A stretch of DNA of 64,000 bases from Gammaproteobacteria bacterium (GCA_014337915.1 QUBU01000001.1:274273-338272); one strand, 5' to 3'. Positions 45,205 through 58,640 are shown, counted from the stretch's first letter. The notes: generated from the sequence alone by a model not told the origin. Program-made: numbers and translations.

Positions 45205-46107
45205 ATGCCGCTGCAGTCACTCCAGCTCCTTCGCGTCGCAGGCCGCGACCGTCACGCCTTCCTGCAGGGCCAGCTCACACAGGACCTGCAGTCCGTGACT
45301 GCCAGCCGCGCCACGCGCTATGCCTGGGCCGATGCCCAGGGCCGCGTGCTGGTCGCCGGCGAACTGTTCACCTGGAACGACGCGTACTGGCTCACGGTAC
45401 CCGCTGCGCTTGCCGAGGCCACCGCGCGGCGCCTGCGGCTGTTCGTGCTGCGCGCGCAGGTCACCATCGAACCGGCCGCATGGAGCCTCGAGGGCCGGCG
45501 GCTCACGGCCGGTGCCGCGGGCCTGCTGCAGGGCTGCGAGCTGCCGGGACGGCCGCTGGCCTGTACCGCGACCGGGGACTGGTGCGCACTGCGCGTCGAC
45601 GCCGAGCGGCTGCTGCTCGCCGCGGCAGCGCCTGCACTGCCAGAACTGCTGGCGGCGCTGCCCGGCGACTCCATCGACTCCGGCGCCTGGACGCTCGCCG
45701 ACATACGCGCGGGCTTTGCGCGCCTGGAATCAGCGGCAGCTGCCTACATCCCGCAGATGCTCAATCTGGACCTCGCCGGCGCCGTGAGCTTCGCCAAGGG
45801 CTGCTACCCCGGCCAGGAAGTCATCACGCGCACCCGACACCTGGGGCGGCTGAAGCGGCGCCTGTTCCGCTTCGCGGCCGGGTTGCCAGCGCTGATGCCG
45901 GGCGATCCGCTGTTCGCCGCCGGGGGCGAGTGCGGCACTGTGGTGCTGGCCGCGGCAGCCGCCACGGGCAGCGAAGTCCTCGCCGTGCTGCGCCTCGATG
46001 CCGCCGCAAACCCGGTGTTTGCCGACGCGGAACTGCGCCAGCCGCTGCTGCAGCGTGCACTGCCCTACGAAGTTCCCGGCATCATCTCCGGGCAGCAGCC
46101 CGCCTGA
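45205..46107 (+). CDS. ygfZ: YgfZ/GcvT-domain folate-binding protein
   Basis: Folate-binding protein of 300 aa that helps maturation of some 4Fe-4S enzymes (IBA57 relative). The family motif FAKGCYPGQEVITRTRHLG with its conserved Cys is intact (about residues 197-215). The N-terminus [20 protein letters not shown] and QDL is typical. It is divergent from the sdh cluster. In E. coli ygfZ is likewise divergent from sdhE-ygfX, so here the whole sdhCDAB set is inserted at that locus. Confidence 0.93.
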   Translation: MPLQSLQLLRVAGRDRHAFLQGQLTQDLQSVTASRATRYAWADAQGRVLVAGELFTWNDAYWLTVPAALAEATARRLRLFVLRAQVTIEPAAWSLEGRRLTAGAAGLLQGCELPGRPLACTATGDWCALRVDAERLLLAAAAPALPELLAALPGDSIDSGAWTLADIRAGFARLESAAAAYIPQMLNLDLAGAVSFAKGCYPGQEVITRTRHLGRLKRRLFRFAAGLPALMPGDPLFAAGGECGTVVLAAAAATGSEVLAVLRLDAAANPVFADAELRQPLLQRALPYEVPGIISGQQPA

Positions 46108-46126
46108 CACCTCGGCCGCGCCGGCC

Positions 46127-47647
46127 CTACCCCGGGCCAGGCCCTGTGCCCTGGCTCTCGCGCAGGTGCGGAAACAGCAGCACATCGCGGATGGAAGCGC
46201 TGTCGGTCAGCAGCATCACCAGCCGGTCGATGCCGATGCCCAGCCCCGCTGTGGGTGGCAGGCCGTACTCCAGCGCCGCCACGTAGTCCGCGTCGTAGAA
46301 CATGGCTTCCTCGTCACCGCCGGTCTTCTGGCTGGCCTGTTCCCGGAAGCGCTCGGCCTGGTCTTCGGCATCGTTGAGTTCGGAGAAGCCGTTGGCGATC
46401 TCCCGGCCATGGATGAAGAGCTCGAAGCGGTCGGTGAGGAAGGGATCCGCGTCACTGCGGCGCGCCAGCGGCGAGACCTCCGCGGGAAACCCGGTAACGA
46501 ACGTCGGCGCCTCCAGCCGGTGCTCGGCGGTCTTCTCGAAGATTTCGGTGAGCAGCTTGCCGGCCCCAAAACCCGGCTGCACGCTGATCCCGAGGCGCTC
46601 GCACCAGGCACGCAGGGCCACGGGATCGCGCAGCTGCCGGCGATCGAGGCCGGGGTTGTGCTCGGCGACCAGATCCTCGATGGACACCCGGCGAAACGCC
46701 GCTGAGAAATCGTAGGTCCGGCCCTGGTAGCCGACGCTGGCGCTGCCCGAGAGAAACTCCGCGAGGCTGCGCAGCAGCTGCTCGACCATGTCCATCAGCA
46801 CCCGGTAGTCCGCATAGGCCATGTACAGCTCGAGCATGGTGAACTCGGGGTTGTGCTGGGTGGAGATGCCCTCGTTGCGGAAGTTGCGGTTGAGCTCGTA
46901 GACACGCTCGAAGCCGCCCACCACCAGCCGCTTCAGGTAGAGCTCCGGGGCAATGCGCAGGTACAGCTGCCGGTCCAGCGCGTTGTGGTGGGTGACGAAC
47001 GGCCGGGCCATGGCGCCGCCCGGAATGGACTGCATCATCGGCGTCTCGACCTCGAGGAACTCCATGGCGTCGAGGTAACTGCGCAGGAACTGCACGATCT
47101 GCGAGCGGCGCCGGAATACCTCGCGCGAGTCCTCGTTCATGATCAGGTCGAGGTAACGCTGGCGGTAGCGTGTCTCCTGGTCGGTGAGTCCATGGAATTT
47201 CTCCGGCAGCGGCCGCAGTGCCTTGACCAGCAGTTCGACCTGCGTCGCACGCACGGTGATCTCGCCCGTCTTCGTGCGAAACAGCTGCCCGCGGGCCCAG
47301 AGGATGTCGCCGACATCCCAGCCCTTGAAGGCCTTGTAGACCGCCTCGGGCAGGGTGCCCTGCTGCAGGCAGACCTGGATCTGGCCGCTGCGGTCCTGGA
47401 TCTTCACGAAACTGGTCTTGCCCATGACGCGCTTGGCCATCATGCGCCCGCCGACGGCCACCTCCACCGCCTCGGTATCCAGCGCCTCGTTGCCGTGGCC
47501 CTCGTAGGTGCTGAGTATCTGGCCCGCGAGCGCCGTGCGCCGCAGCTGGTTAGGGAAGCGGAAGCCCGTGGCGCGCAGTGCCTCGAGCTTGCGGCGGCGC
47601 TCGGCCACCAGGTGATGTTCGGTTGCGGCTGGATTGTCTTCGGTCAT
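46127..47647 (-). CDS. lysS: Lysyl-tRNA synthetase (class II)
   Basis: Charges tRNA-Lys; 506 aa. The N-terminal OB anticodon-binding domain (about residues 65-150) contains [20 protein letters not shown]. Class II motif 2 is [18 protein letters not shown] and motif 3 is [16 protein letters not shown]. It follows prfB by 30 nt as in E. coli and is convergent with ygfZ. Confidence 0.97.
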   Translation of the reverse strand: MTEDNPAATEHHLVAERRRKLEALRATGFRFPNQLRRTALAGQILSTYEGHGNEALDTEAVEVAVGGRMMAKRVMGKTSFVKIQDRSGQIQVCLQQGTLPEAVYKAFKGWDVGDILWARGQLFRTKTGEITVRATQVELLVKALRPLPEKFHGLTDQETRYRQRYLDLIMNEDSREVFRRRSQIVQFLRSYLDAMEFLEVETPMMQSIPGGAMARPFVTHHNALDRQLYLRIAPELYLKRLVVGGFERVYELNRNFRNEGISTQHNPEFTMLELYMAYADYRVLMDMVEQLLRSLAEFLSGSASVGYQGRTYDFSAAFRRVSIEDLVAEHNPGLDRRQLRDPVALRAWCERLGISVQPGFGAGKLLTEIFEKTAEHRLEAPTFVTGFPAEVSPLARRSDADPFLTDRFELFIHGREIANGFSELNDAEDQAERFREQASQKTGGDEEAMFYDADYVAALEYGLPPTAGLGIGIDRLVMLLTDSASIRDVLLFPHLRESQGTGPGPG

Positions 47648-47677
47648 GGCACCACCGTGGCCGCGTCGCGCGGCGTC

Positions 47678-48773
47678 CTACAGGCCCTGCTTCAGGCTCG
47701 CCTCGATGAAGCGGTCGAGGTCACCATTGAGGATGTCGTCCGGATTGCCCGCCTCCACCAGCGTACGCAGGTCCTTGATCCGCGACTGGTCGAGCACGTA
47801 GGAGCGGATCTGGCTGCCCCAGCCGACATCGGCCTTGCTGTCCTCCAGCGCCTGGGTATCGGCGCGGCGCTTCTGCTCCTCGATCTGGTACAGCCTGGCC
47901 TTGAGCTGCTTCATCGCCGTGGACTTGTTCTTGTGCTGGGAACGCTCGTTCTGGCACTGCACCACCACGCCGCTCGGCAGGTGCGTGATGCGCACCGCGG
48001 ACTCGGTACGGTTGACATGCTGCCCGCCGGCGCCGCTTGCGCGGTAGACGTCGATGCGCAGGTCCGCGGGGTTGATCTCGATCTCGATGTCGTCGTCGAT
48101 CTCGGGCGAGACGAACACGGCGGCAAACGAGGTGTGGCGGCGGTTGCCGGAATCGAAGGGTGACTTGCGCACCAGACGGTGCACACCGGTCTCGGTCCGC
48201 AGCCAGCCGTAGGCATACTCGCCGACGACGCGGATGCTGGCGCTCTTGATGCCGGCAACTTCGCCGGCGGAAGCCTCGAGCATTTCCACGGTGAAGCCCT
48301 TCTGCTCGCAGTACTTGAGGTACATGCGCAGCAGCATCTCGGCCCAGTCCTGCGCCTCGGTGCCACCGGCTCCCGCCTGGATGTCGACGAAGGCATTGGC
48401 AGCGTCATGGGCGCCGCTGAACATGCGCTGGAACTCGAGCCGGCCAACATCGTCGCGCGCCGCCTCGACATCACGGGCCACGCCATCCACGGCAGCAGCG
48501 TCGTCCTCGGCCTCGGCCATGTCGAGCAGGTCGGCGCTGTCGACCAGAACGCGGTCGATGCGCTCGAACTGGCGCAGGATGCCGTCGAGCTGCGCGCGCT
48601 CACGCCCGAGGGCCTCGGCCTTCGGCGGATCCTGCCAGATGGCGGGGTCTTCCAGTGCCTCCTGGACCTCGGTCAGCCGCTCGCGCTTGCGATCGAGGTC
48701 AAAGATACCCCCGTAGGGCAGTGGCACGCCCCTGCAGGTCGCGGATGAGCTGGCGGATCGGAGTGGTTTCCAT
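47678..48773 (-). CDS. prfB: Peptide chain release factor 2 with programmed +1 frameshift
   Basis: Recognises UAA and UGA stop codons; 364 aa after frameshifting. The first frame runs from the ATG at 48773 ([13 protein letters not shown] to RGYL) and ends at an in-frame TGA (48699-48701). The site GGGGGTATCTTTGAC is the classical element: an internal Shine-Dalgarno-like GGGGG, the slippery CTT (48702-48704) and TGAC. Skipping T48701 moves into the main frame (DLDRKRERL). The SPF codon-recognition motif ([15 protein letters not shown]) and the GGQ catalytic loop ([14 protein letters not shown]) are intact. Low RF2 raises frameshifting, giving autoregulation. Confidence 0.97.
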
Positions 48774-48807
48774 GCGGGCACTGCGGTCTTGCGGAAGGCG
48801 CGTAATC

Positions 48808-50547
48808 CTATGCGGATTGCAGGTGTTCCACAACCAACTGGCGGCGGCGGCGCCCACCGAAATCATTGATGCCGAGGCGGTAGCAGCAGCGGATCCGGCC
48901 CGGCAGCGGCGTCTTGCGGTTGAAGGCCATGGCCTCGATCGGGTCACCGCCCGCTGCATGGCGCAGGCTGAGCCGCAGGTGGGCATCCTTCAGCAGCCGC
49001 TGGTCCAGGACCTGGAACTCATTGTCGAACAGCGGCTCGGGGAACCCCTGGCCCCAGGGCCCGGCAAAATGCAGTTGCCCGGCCAGTTCGTCGTTCAGTT
49101 CCGCAGCCTCCAGCGGCCCGTCGGTCCAGAGCACCTGCCCGGTGTCGACACCAGCGACTGCCAGCGCGAGCTCCGCCTGCCAGGCCGACTGGAATGTTTC
49201 CAGCTGGTCCGCAGGCAGGCGCAGGCCAGCCGCCATCGCATGCCCGCCGAAGCGCAGCTCGCGAATCGCGCCGCGGGTGGCCACGGCAGCGAGCACGTCG
49301 CGGATGTGCACGCCGGCGATCGAGCGCGCCGATCCCTTGAGGATTCCGGCCTCGTCGCCAGGCGCGAACGCCACCACCGGGCGCCCCGTGCGCTCCTTGA
49401 GCCGCGAGGCCACCAGGCCGACGATGCCCTCGTGCCAGGCGGGATCGAACAGGCACAGGCCCGGGGTCGCGCCACCGGTTGCGGCATCGGCGATGCCGGC
49501 CAGCTGGCCCTCCGCCTGCGCCTGCATGCGCTGCTGCAGGGCCCGGCGTTCCGCATTCAGCGCATCGAGGCGCGCGGCGCGTTCGCGCGCCTGGCGCGGG
49601 TCGGCCGCCAGCAGGCAATCGATGCCGAGCGCCATGTCGTCGAGCCGGCCGGCGGCGTTGAGGCGCGGCGCAATGGCGAAGCCAAGGTCGGCGCTGCGGG
49701 CCGTGGCAGGGTCGCGCCCGGCGACGGCGAACAGTGCCGCCAGCCCGGGCCGCGCAGCCCCGGCGCGCATACGCCGCAGGCCCTCGGCGACCAGGATGCG
49801 GTTGTTGGCATCCAGTGGCACCAGGTCCGCCACGGTGCCGAGCGCCACCAGGTCGAGGCCAGCGAGCACCGGCCGACGCAGCTCCTCGTAGCGGCCGAGG
49901 CCGGCGGCATCCAGGGCCCTGGCGAGCGCCGCCACCAGGTAGAACGCCACGCCGACGCCGCACAGCGCCTTGCCCGGAAAGCTCTCGCCCGGCAGGTTCG
50001 GGTTGACGATCACGCTTGCGGCCGGCAACTCCGCGCCCGCCAGGTGATGGTCGGTGACGATGACGTCGATGCCCTGCGCCCGCGCCCTGGCGACGCCCTC
50101 GATGCTGGTCACGCCATTGTCGACCGTGATGATGACTGCCGGCCGGCGCATCGCGGCCAGGTCCGCCACACCGGGCGAGAAGCCGTAGCCAAATTCGAAA
50201 CGGTTGGGGACGAGGTAGTCGACGGCGGTGAACCCCATGCCGCGCAGTGCGGCGACCACCAGCGCGGTGGCGGTGGCGCCGTCGGCGTCATAGTCGCCGA
50301 CCACCAGAACCGCTGCCTGGCGGCGGCGCACCGACAGCAGCAGCTCCGCGGCCGCCATGACGCCACCGAGGCTGGTGACCGGCAGCAGCCCGGAAAGCGT
50401 GGCCGCCAGCTCGGCCGCTGCGACATGCCGCGCCGCGTAGATGCGCCGCAGGACCGGGTCGAGCGCCGCCGGCAAAGCCTGGTAGAGCGGCTCCGGCACC
50501 TCACGCTGGCGGATGACAGGCGCGGATGCCACGGCTAAGCTGGCCAC
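48808..50547 (-). CDS. recJ: Single-stranded-DNA-specific exonuclease RecJ
   Basis: 5'-3' exonuclease of the RecFOR and mismatch repair pathways; about 579 aa. DHH motifs are [16 protein letters not shown] and [14 protein letters not shown], with [10 protein letters not shown] and [16 protein letters not shown]. The DHHA1 part has [10 protein letters not shown]. The start is uncertain: GTG at 50547 is used, GTG at 50532 is equally possible and no ATG precedes the conserved region. The recJ-prfB-lysS order matches E. coli. It is divergent from the Mth938-like gene. Confidence 0.92.
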   Translation of the reverse strand: MASLAVASAPVIRQREVPEPLYQALPAALDPVLRRIYAARHVAAAELAATLSGLLPVTSLGGVMAAAELLLSVRRRQAAVLVVGDYDADGATATALVVAALRGMGFTAVDYLVPNRFEFGYGFSPGVADLAAMRRPAVIITVDNGVTSIEGVARARAQGIDVIVTDHHLAGAELPAASVIVNPNLPGESFPGKALCGVGVAFYLVAALARALDAAGLGRYEELRRPVLAGLDLVALGTVADLVPLDANNRILVAEGLRRMRAGAARPGLAALFAVAGRDPATARSADLGFAIAPRLNAAGRLDDMALGIDCLLAADPRQARERAARLDALNAERRALQQRMQAQAEGQLAGIADAATGGATPGLCLFDPAWHEGIVGLVASRLKERTGRPVVAFAPGDEAGILKGSARSIAGVHIRDVLAAVATRGAIRELRFGGHAMAAGLRLPADQLETFQSAWQAELALAVAGVDTGQVLWTDGPLEAAELNDELAGQLHFAGPWGQGFPEPLFDNEFQVLDQRLLKDAHLRLSLRHAAGGDPIEAMAFNRKTPLPGRIRCCYRLGINDFGGRRRRQLVVEHLQSA

Positions 50548-50589
50548 CCGTCGCTGCCGGCACCGGCCTCGCAGGCAGTACTCACAGGC

Positions 50590-50958
50590 ATGAAACTCGA
50601 CCTCGACAGCAGCAGTGGCAACCTCATCCGCGGCTTCAACGGCAGCGCCATCCTCGTCGGTGCCGAAAGCTTCACGAGGCCGCTGATCCTCACCGTCGAC
50701 CGCATCATCCGCGACTGGGACCCGCCCGCCGTGGAGCAGCTGGCGGACAGGGACTTCGCCGCCATCCTCGCGCTGCAACCGGAAGTGATCCTGCTCGGCA
50801 CCGGTGGCCGCCAGCGCTTCCCCGCCGCCACCGTCACCACCGCCATCCTGCGCCAGGGCATCGGCATCGAGGTCATGAACACTGCTGCTGCCTGCCGCAC
50901 CTACAACATCCTCGCCGCGGAATACCGCCGCGTCGCTGCCGCATTATTTGTCAGCTGA
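50590..50958 (+). CDS. Mth938-like (DUF498) protein
   Basis: A 122-aa protein of the Mth938/NDUFAF3 fold family. The family core is seen in IRGFNGSAILVGAESFTRPL, EVILLGTGGRQRFP and VMNTAAACRTYNILAAEYRR. The bacterial function is unknown; the mitochondrial relative NDUFAF3 is a complex I assembly factor. Its 3' end overlaps the convergent nlpD by 15 nt, and it is divergent from recJ with a gap of about 40 bp. Confidence 0.85.
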   Translation: MKLDLDSSSGNLIRGFNGSAILVGAESFTRPLILTVDRIIRDWDPPAVEQLADRDFAAILALQPEVILLGTGGRQRFPAATVTTAILRQGIGIEVMNTAAACRTYNILAAEYRRVAAALFVS

Positions 50959-51645
50959 CATGCGCCGGCCAGCGGCGCGCGCCGGCAGGTACTGCAGCGG
51001 ATCCAGCGGCGCACCGTTGCGCCGGATTTCGAAATGCAGCGCCCCCGGCAGGCCCGCCCCCGCGCCCATGTGGCCGATGGCCTGGCCGGCACGCACCTGC
51101 TCGCCCTCCCGGACCAGCATGTCGGCGTTGTAGCCATAAGCCGTGAGCCAGCTCGCGTTGTGGCGGATGATGATCAGCAGGCCGTAGCCGGGCAGCCCGC
51201 TGCCCGCGTACACGACTTCGCCGGCGGCCGCTGCGACCACGGGCGCACCAGGTGACCCGCCAACGAGGATCCCGGAAGCGGTGCGCGTGGACTCGCCGAA
51301 ACGGCCCAGCACCTCGCCGTCCGCCGGCCAGATCCAGCCGGAGGCCGGTGGTGGCTCTCCAGAACCACCGTCGCCACTGGCGGCCGGCCGCGCAGCACTG
51401 CCGGGCGGGGGGCGCAGCCGCAGGCGCTGGCCCGGGTAGATCAGCGTGCCGTCACCGAGCCGGTTCCAGCGCGCCAGGTCGCGGTGATCGAGGCCGAGGC
51501 GCCGGGCTATGCCGAACAGCGTGTCACCGGCCTGGACCACGTAGACATCGCCGTGCCGGCCGGCGTCCTCGGGCCCGCCTGCGGCACAGCCTGCCAGCAG
51601 CATTGCCGCCAGCACTGCCGCCAGCAGACCTCCGCAACGTTTCAG
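50944..51645 (-). CDS. nlpD: NlpD-like lipoprotein (LysM plus degenerate LytM/M23)
   Basis: Outer membrane lipoprotein activator of the amidase AmiC at septation. A CTG at 51645 overlapping the pcm stop as CTGA gives a proper lipoprotein signal, [20 protein letters not shown], with lipidated Cys20. The only GTG (51615) or ATG (51603) starts would leave a signal of 9 residues or fewer before Cys, without positive charge. A GGAGG ribosome binding site sits 7 nt ahead of the CTG. LysM ([18 protein letters not shown]) is followed by an M23 domain lacking zinc ligands ([10 protein letters not shown]), as in NlpD. It is not followed by rpoS. Confidence 0.85.
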   Translation of the reverse strand: MKRCGGLLAAVLAAMLLAGCAAGGPEDAGRHGDVYVVQAGDTLFGIARRLGLDHRDLARWNRLGDGTLIYPGQRLRLRPPPGSAARPAASGDGGSGEPPPASGWIWPADGEVLGRFGESTRTASGILVGGSPGAPVVAAAAGEVVYAGSGLPGYGLLIIIRHNASWLTAYGYNADMLVREGEQVRAGQAIGHMGAGAGLPGALHFEIRRNGAPLDPLQYLPARAAGRRMSADK

Positions 51646-52316
51646 CCCTTGCCCTCCAGCAGCGGCACGAAGCTGACCCAGGACAGGTGTTCACGCTCGA
51701 CACCGCCTGCGTGGCGGCTGATGCGCAGCAGCTCCTGGTTCCCGGCCGGGCCCACGGGAATGACCAGCCGGCCACCCGGAGCGAGCTGCTCGACCAGCGC
51801 CGGCGGCACATCAGCAGGCGCGGCGGTGACGAGGATGCCATCGAACGGCGCCTGTCCCGGCCAGCCCTCGAAACCGTCACCGTGGCGAAAGCGCACGTTG
51901 CCGAGGCCGAGTCCGGCCAGGCGCTGGCGTGCCGCCCGCTGCAGGCCCGCGAGGCGCTCGATGGTGAACAGCTGCCCCACCAGCGGCGCCAGTACCGCCG
52001 TCTGGTAACCGCATCCGGTGCCCACCTCCAGTACCTTTTCCAGGCGCCGCGCCCCGCTGCCATCGAGCAGGGCCTGGGTCATCAGCGCCACGATGTAGGG
52101 CTGGGAGATCGTCTGCCCGAGACCGATGGGCAGCGCGCTGTCTTCGTAGGCGCGACTGGCCAGCGCCTCGTCGATGAACAGGTGGCGCGGCACCGCGCGG
52201 ATGCGCTCGAGCACCGCCTCGTTATGGATGCCGCCGGCGGCGAGCCGCTGCACCAGCCGCTCGCGCGTCCGCGCCGAGGTCATGCCGATGCCGTGCCCGC
52301 CGGAACTGCTGCTCAT
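51642..52316 (-). CDS. pcm: Protein-L-isoaspartate O-methyltransferase
   Basis: Repairs isoaspartyl residues in aged proteins using SAM; 224 aa. The ATG at 52316 overlaps the surE stop (ATGA). The SAM-binding motif is [20 protein letters not shown], after the [17 protein letters not shown] segment typical of PCMT. The surE-pcm-nlpD order is conserved. Confidence 0.95.
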   Translation of the reverse strand: MSSSSGGHGIGMTSARTRERLVQRLAAGGIHNEAVLERIRAVPRHLFIDEALASRAYEDSALPIGLGQTISQPYIVALMTQALLDGSGARRLEKVLEVGTGCGYQTAVLAPLVGQLFTIERLAGLQRAARQRLAGLGLGNVRFRHGDGFEGWPGQAPFDGILVTAAPADVPPALVEQLAPGGRLVIPVGPAGNQELLRISRHAGGVEREHLSWVSFVPLLEGKG

Positions 52317-53056
52317 CGTGCAAGCCACCCGGCCAGGGAGGAAATCGCCGCATGGCGCGTCAGGTCGATCTGCAGCGGCGTCACCGAAACCCGCGCGTTG
52401 TCGATGGCGTGGAAGTCAGTGCCCGGGCCGGCATCCTGGCCCGGGCCGGAGGAACCGACCCAGAAGACCGGGCGCCCCTTCGGGTCGGTGGTCTCCACCA
52501 TGGGGTCGGAGCGGTGGCGATAACCGAGGCGCGTGGCCTCGAAGCCGCGGATCTCGCCGTAGGGCAGGTCCGGGACGTTCACGTTGAGGATGGTGTCCGC
52601 CGGCAGCGGCTCGCGCTGCAGCTTCAGCAGCAGATTACGCACTGCCTGGCCGGCGCTGTCGAAGTGACGTGGCGACTGGCCGGCCAGCGAAACGGCGATG
52701 GCCGGCAGGCCGAGGAAGCGGCCCTCGACGGCAGCCGCCACCGTACCCGAGTACAGCACGTCGTCACCCAGGTTGGCGCCGTGGTTGATGCCGGCGATCA
52801 CCATGTCCGGCTCGTGCTCGAGCAGGCCGGTGATGGCCAGATGCACGCAGTCCGTCGGCGTGCCATTGACGTACATGATGCCCTCGCGGGTGCGCCCCAC
52901 GCGCAGCGGCGTCTCCAGCGTCAGCGAATGGCTCGCGCCACTCTGGTTGCGGTCCGGCGCCACGATGGTGAGTTCGGCGAGATCGGCCAGTGCCAGCGCC
53001 AGGGTCGCCAGGCCCTCGGACTGGTAGCCGTCATCGTTGCTAAGCAGTATCTTCAA
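52313..53056 (-). CDS. surE: 5'/3'-nucleotidase SurE
   Basis: Divalent-metal-dependent nucleoside monophosphate phosphatase of 247 aa. It starts at a TTG (53056), giving (M)[15 protein letters not shown]; no ATG or GTG lies in a suitable place, and GGGGAG lies about 10 nt upstream. The metal-binding Asp-Asp in SNDDG and the motifs [14 protein letters not shown] and [20 protein letters not shown] are intact. It is divergent from the Smr gene and coupled to pcm. Confidence 0.94.
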   Translation of the reverse strand: MKILLSNDDGYQSEGLATLALALADLAELTIVAPDRNQSGASHSLTLETPLRVGRTREGIMYVNGTPTDCVHLAITGLLEHEPDMVIAGINHGANLGDDVLYSGTVAAAVEGRFLGLPAIAVSLAGQSPRHFDSAGQAVRNLLLKLQREPLPADTILNVNVPDLPYGEIRGFEATRLGYRHRSDPMVETTDPKGRPVFWVGSSGPGQDAGPGTDFHAIDNARVSVTPLQIDLTRHAAISSLAGWLAR

Positions 53057-53091
53057 GCAAGCATTCTCCCCGCAAACTTCGCCAGCGGCCC

Positions 53092-53637
53092 ATGACCGGC
53101 AAACCGCCCAAGGACCCCGATCCGGATGACGCGGCACTGTTTCGCGCCGCGGTGGCCGGCACGCGCCCGGTCAAGGGCCGCCGCCTGGTGCTGCGCCAGG
53201 CACCCCCGGCGCCGCGGGCGCGCTTCCGCCGCCAGGACGAAGCCCAGGTCCTGCGCGAATCGCTCCTCACCTCACCCGAGCAGCTCGGGATCGAATCCGG
53301 CGAGGAACTCAGTTTCCGTCGCCCTGGTATCTCCGCCCGCAGCTTCGCCGACCTGCGTCGCGGCCGCTATGCCGTGAAGGCCGAGATCGACCTGCACGGG
53401 ATGACCAGCGACCAGGCCCACCAGGAACTGCGCCAGTTCCTGGCCGAGGCGTTGCGCGACCGGCTGCAGTGCGTGCGCGTCATCCACGGCAAGGGCCTGC
53501 GCTCCGGCCAGCGCGGGCCCGTGCTCAAGCTCAACGTCAACCGCTGGCTGCGCCAGTGGGACGATGTCCTCGCCTTCGTCTCGGCACCCGCCCGCGATGG
53601 CGGCACCGGCGCGTTGTACGTGCTGCTGCGCCGCTAG
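53092..53637 (+). CDS. Smr-domain protein
   Basis: A 181-aa protein with an N-terminal basic, low-complexity half and a C-terminal Smr domain (about residues 95-181). Hallmarks are AEIDLHGMTSDQAHQELRQF (DLHG box) and VRVIHGKGLRSGQRGPVLK (HGxG box). Smr domains are nucleic acid nickases or ribosome-rescue nucleases; E. coli SmrB (YfcN) acts on collided ribosomes and has a similar length and layout. The specific activity is inferred. It ends 10 nt before the convergent crotonase gene. Confidence 0.85.
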   Translation: MTGKPPKDPDPDDAALFRAAVAGTRPVKGRRLVLRQAPPAPRARFRRQDEAQVLRESLLTSPEQLGIESGEELSFRRPGISARSFADLRRGRYAVKAEIDLHGMTSDQAHQELRQFLAEALRDRLQCVRVIHGKGLRSGQRGPVLKLNVNRWLRQWDDVLAFVSAPARDGGTGALYVLLRR

Positions 53638-53647
53638 GCGCAGCAAC

Positions 53648-54394
53648 CTATTTCTTCGCCAGCCGTTCCACCAGCGCCCGCATACCGGCCTGGGTTTCCT
53701 CCGAAAACCAGAGCTGCGTGGCCAGCCGCGCATCGGCCTGCGGTTCCAGCAGGTCGACCAGCCGCCGCCGCGCCAGCATGCGCGTGCGGTTCATGGCCAG
53801 CTGCGGCAGGCCGGCGAGACGCCGCGACCATTCCCAGGCATGGGTCAGCAGCTGGTCGGGCTCCACCGCTTCATCGAGCAGGCCGATGGCGAGGGCTTCG
53901 TCCACCCCCACCAGCTGGGCCGTCATCGCCAGCCGCTGCGCCAGCCGCGCACCAACCAGGTGCTCGAGCGCCAGCATGATGCAATCCGGCACCGGCAGGC
54001 CCACCGCGACTTCATTCAGGCCCATGCGGAAGTTGCCCCGGGCACCGATGCGGTAGTCGCAGTGGATGGCCAGCACTGCGCCCCCGGCCGGGGCGTGGCC
54101 GCTGATGGCCGCCACCACCGGCACCGGACTCACCGCCAGCGCTCGCGTCAGACGGAAGAACGCCAGCCAGAACTCCTCCACCGCCGCGCGCGACTGGGGC
54201 AGCAGTTCGGGGACGTCGAGGCCGCCGCTGAACATGCCCGGACGGCCGGTGAGGATGACGACCCGCGCACCGTCGGCGCAGGCGGCCTGGTGTGCATCGT
54301 GCAGGCGCGAAACCAGTTCGGTGTTGAGTGCATTGGCCGGCGGCCGGTCGATGCTGATGGCCGTGATGCCATCGCGGCTCTCGGTGCGGATCAC
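53648..54394 (-). CDS. Enoyl-CoA hydratase/isomerase family, likely delta3-delta2-enoyl-CoA isomerase
   Basis: Crotonase-fold protein of 248 aa. Oxyanion-hole segments are VVILTGRPGMFSGGLDVPEL and ISGHAPAGGAVLAIHCDYRI. One catalytic Glu is kept in MGLNEVAVGLPVP. The second Glu of true hydratases, expected in the following helix, is absent (ARLAQRLAMTAQLVG). This single-Glu pattern and the GLNE context resemble mitochondrial ECI1, which shifts double bonds of unsaturated acyl-CoA in beta-oxidation. It occupies the place between ftsB and the surE group where ispD, ispF and truD commonly lie. Confidence 0.82.
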   Translation of the reverse strand: MIRTESRDGITAISIDRPPANALNTELVSRLHDAHQAACADGARVVILTGRPGMFSGGLDVPELLPQSRAAVEEFWLAFFRLTRALAVSPVPVVAAISGHAPAGGAVLAIHCDYRIGARGNFRMGLNEVAVGLPVPDCIMLALEHLVGARLAQRLAMTAQLVGVDEALAIGLLDEAVEPDQLLTHAWEWSRRLAGLPQLAMNRTRMLARRRLVDLLEPQADARLATQLWFSEETQAGMRALVERLAKK

Positions 54395-54428
54395 GTGCCT
54401 CTCCCCGGGAACCGGCCTGCGCCCGCGA

Positions 54429-54740
54429 TCAACGGGCGGCCAGGTCGCGGGCCTGCGCGTCCTGCTTGCCGGTAAAGATGTAGAAGGTTTCGTTGGGACC
54501 GATCAGGCCCAGGTCGGAGCGGGCCCGCTCCTCGAGTGCCGAGAAGCCCTGGCGGAGGTCGGCCACCTCGGCCTCCAGCCGCCGGTTGCGTTCCGCCAGT
54601 CCACGATTCTCGGCGCGCTGCTCCACGAGCTGGCCACGCAGCTGCGCGACGCCGCGGAAGCCGTCCTCCGAAAACCACAGGCGCAGCTGCAGCAGCCCCA
54701 GCGCCACGACCAGCGCGATCGAGACTACCCGCAGCAGCAT
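54429..54740 (-). CDS. ftsB: Cell division protein FtsB
   Basis: Bitopic divisome protein of 103 aa that joins FtsQ and FtsL. An N-terminal transmembrane helix (LLRVVSIALVVALGLLQLRL) is followed by a coiled coil (about residues 35-75, rich in Glu, Arg and Leu) and the conserved ARSDLGLIGPNETFYIF end. It begins 4 nt after the eno stop; the eno-ftsB pairing is conserved in gammaproteobacteria. Confidence 0.94.
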   Translation of the reverse strand: MLLRVVSIALVVALGLLQLRLWFSEDGFRGVAQLRGQLVEQRAENRGLAERNRRLEAEVADLRQGFSALEERARSDLGLIGPNETFYIFTGKQDAQARDLAAR

Positions 54741-54744
54741 CAGT

Positions 54745-58594
<3,850 letters not shown>

Positions 58595-58640
58595 TCACCC
58601 GGCCCAGGCCGTTGCGACGGAGCGATCAGATGGGAGAGGA

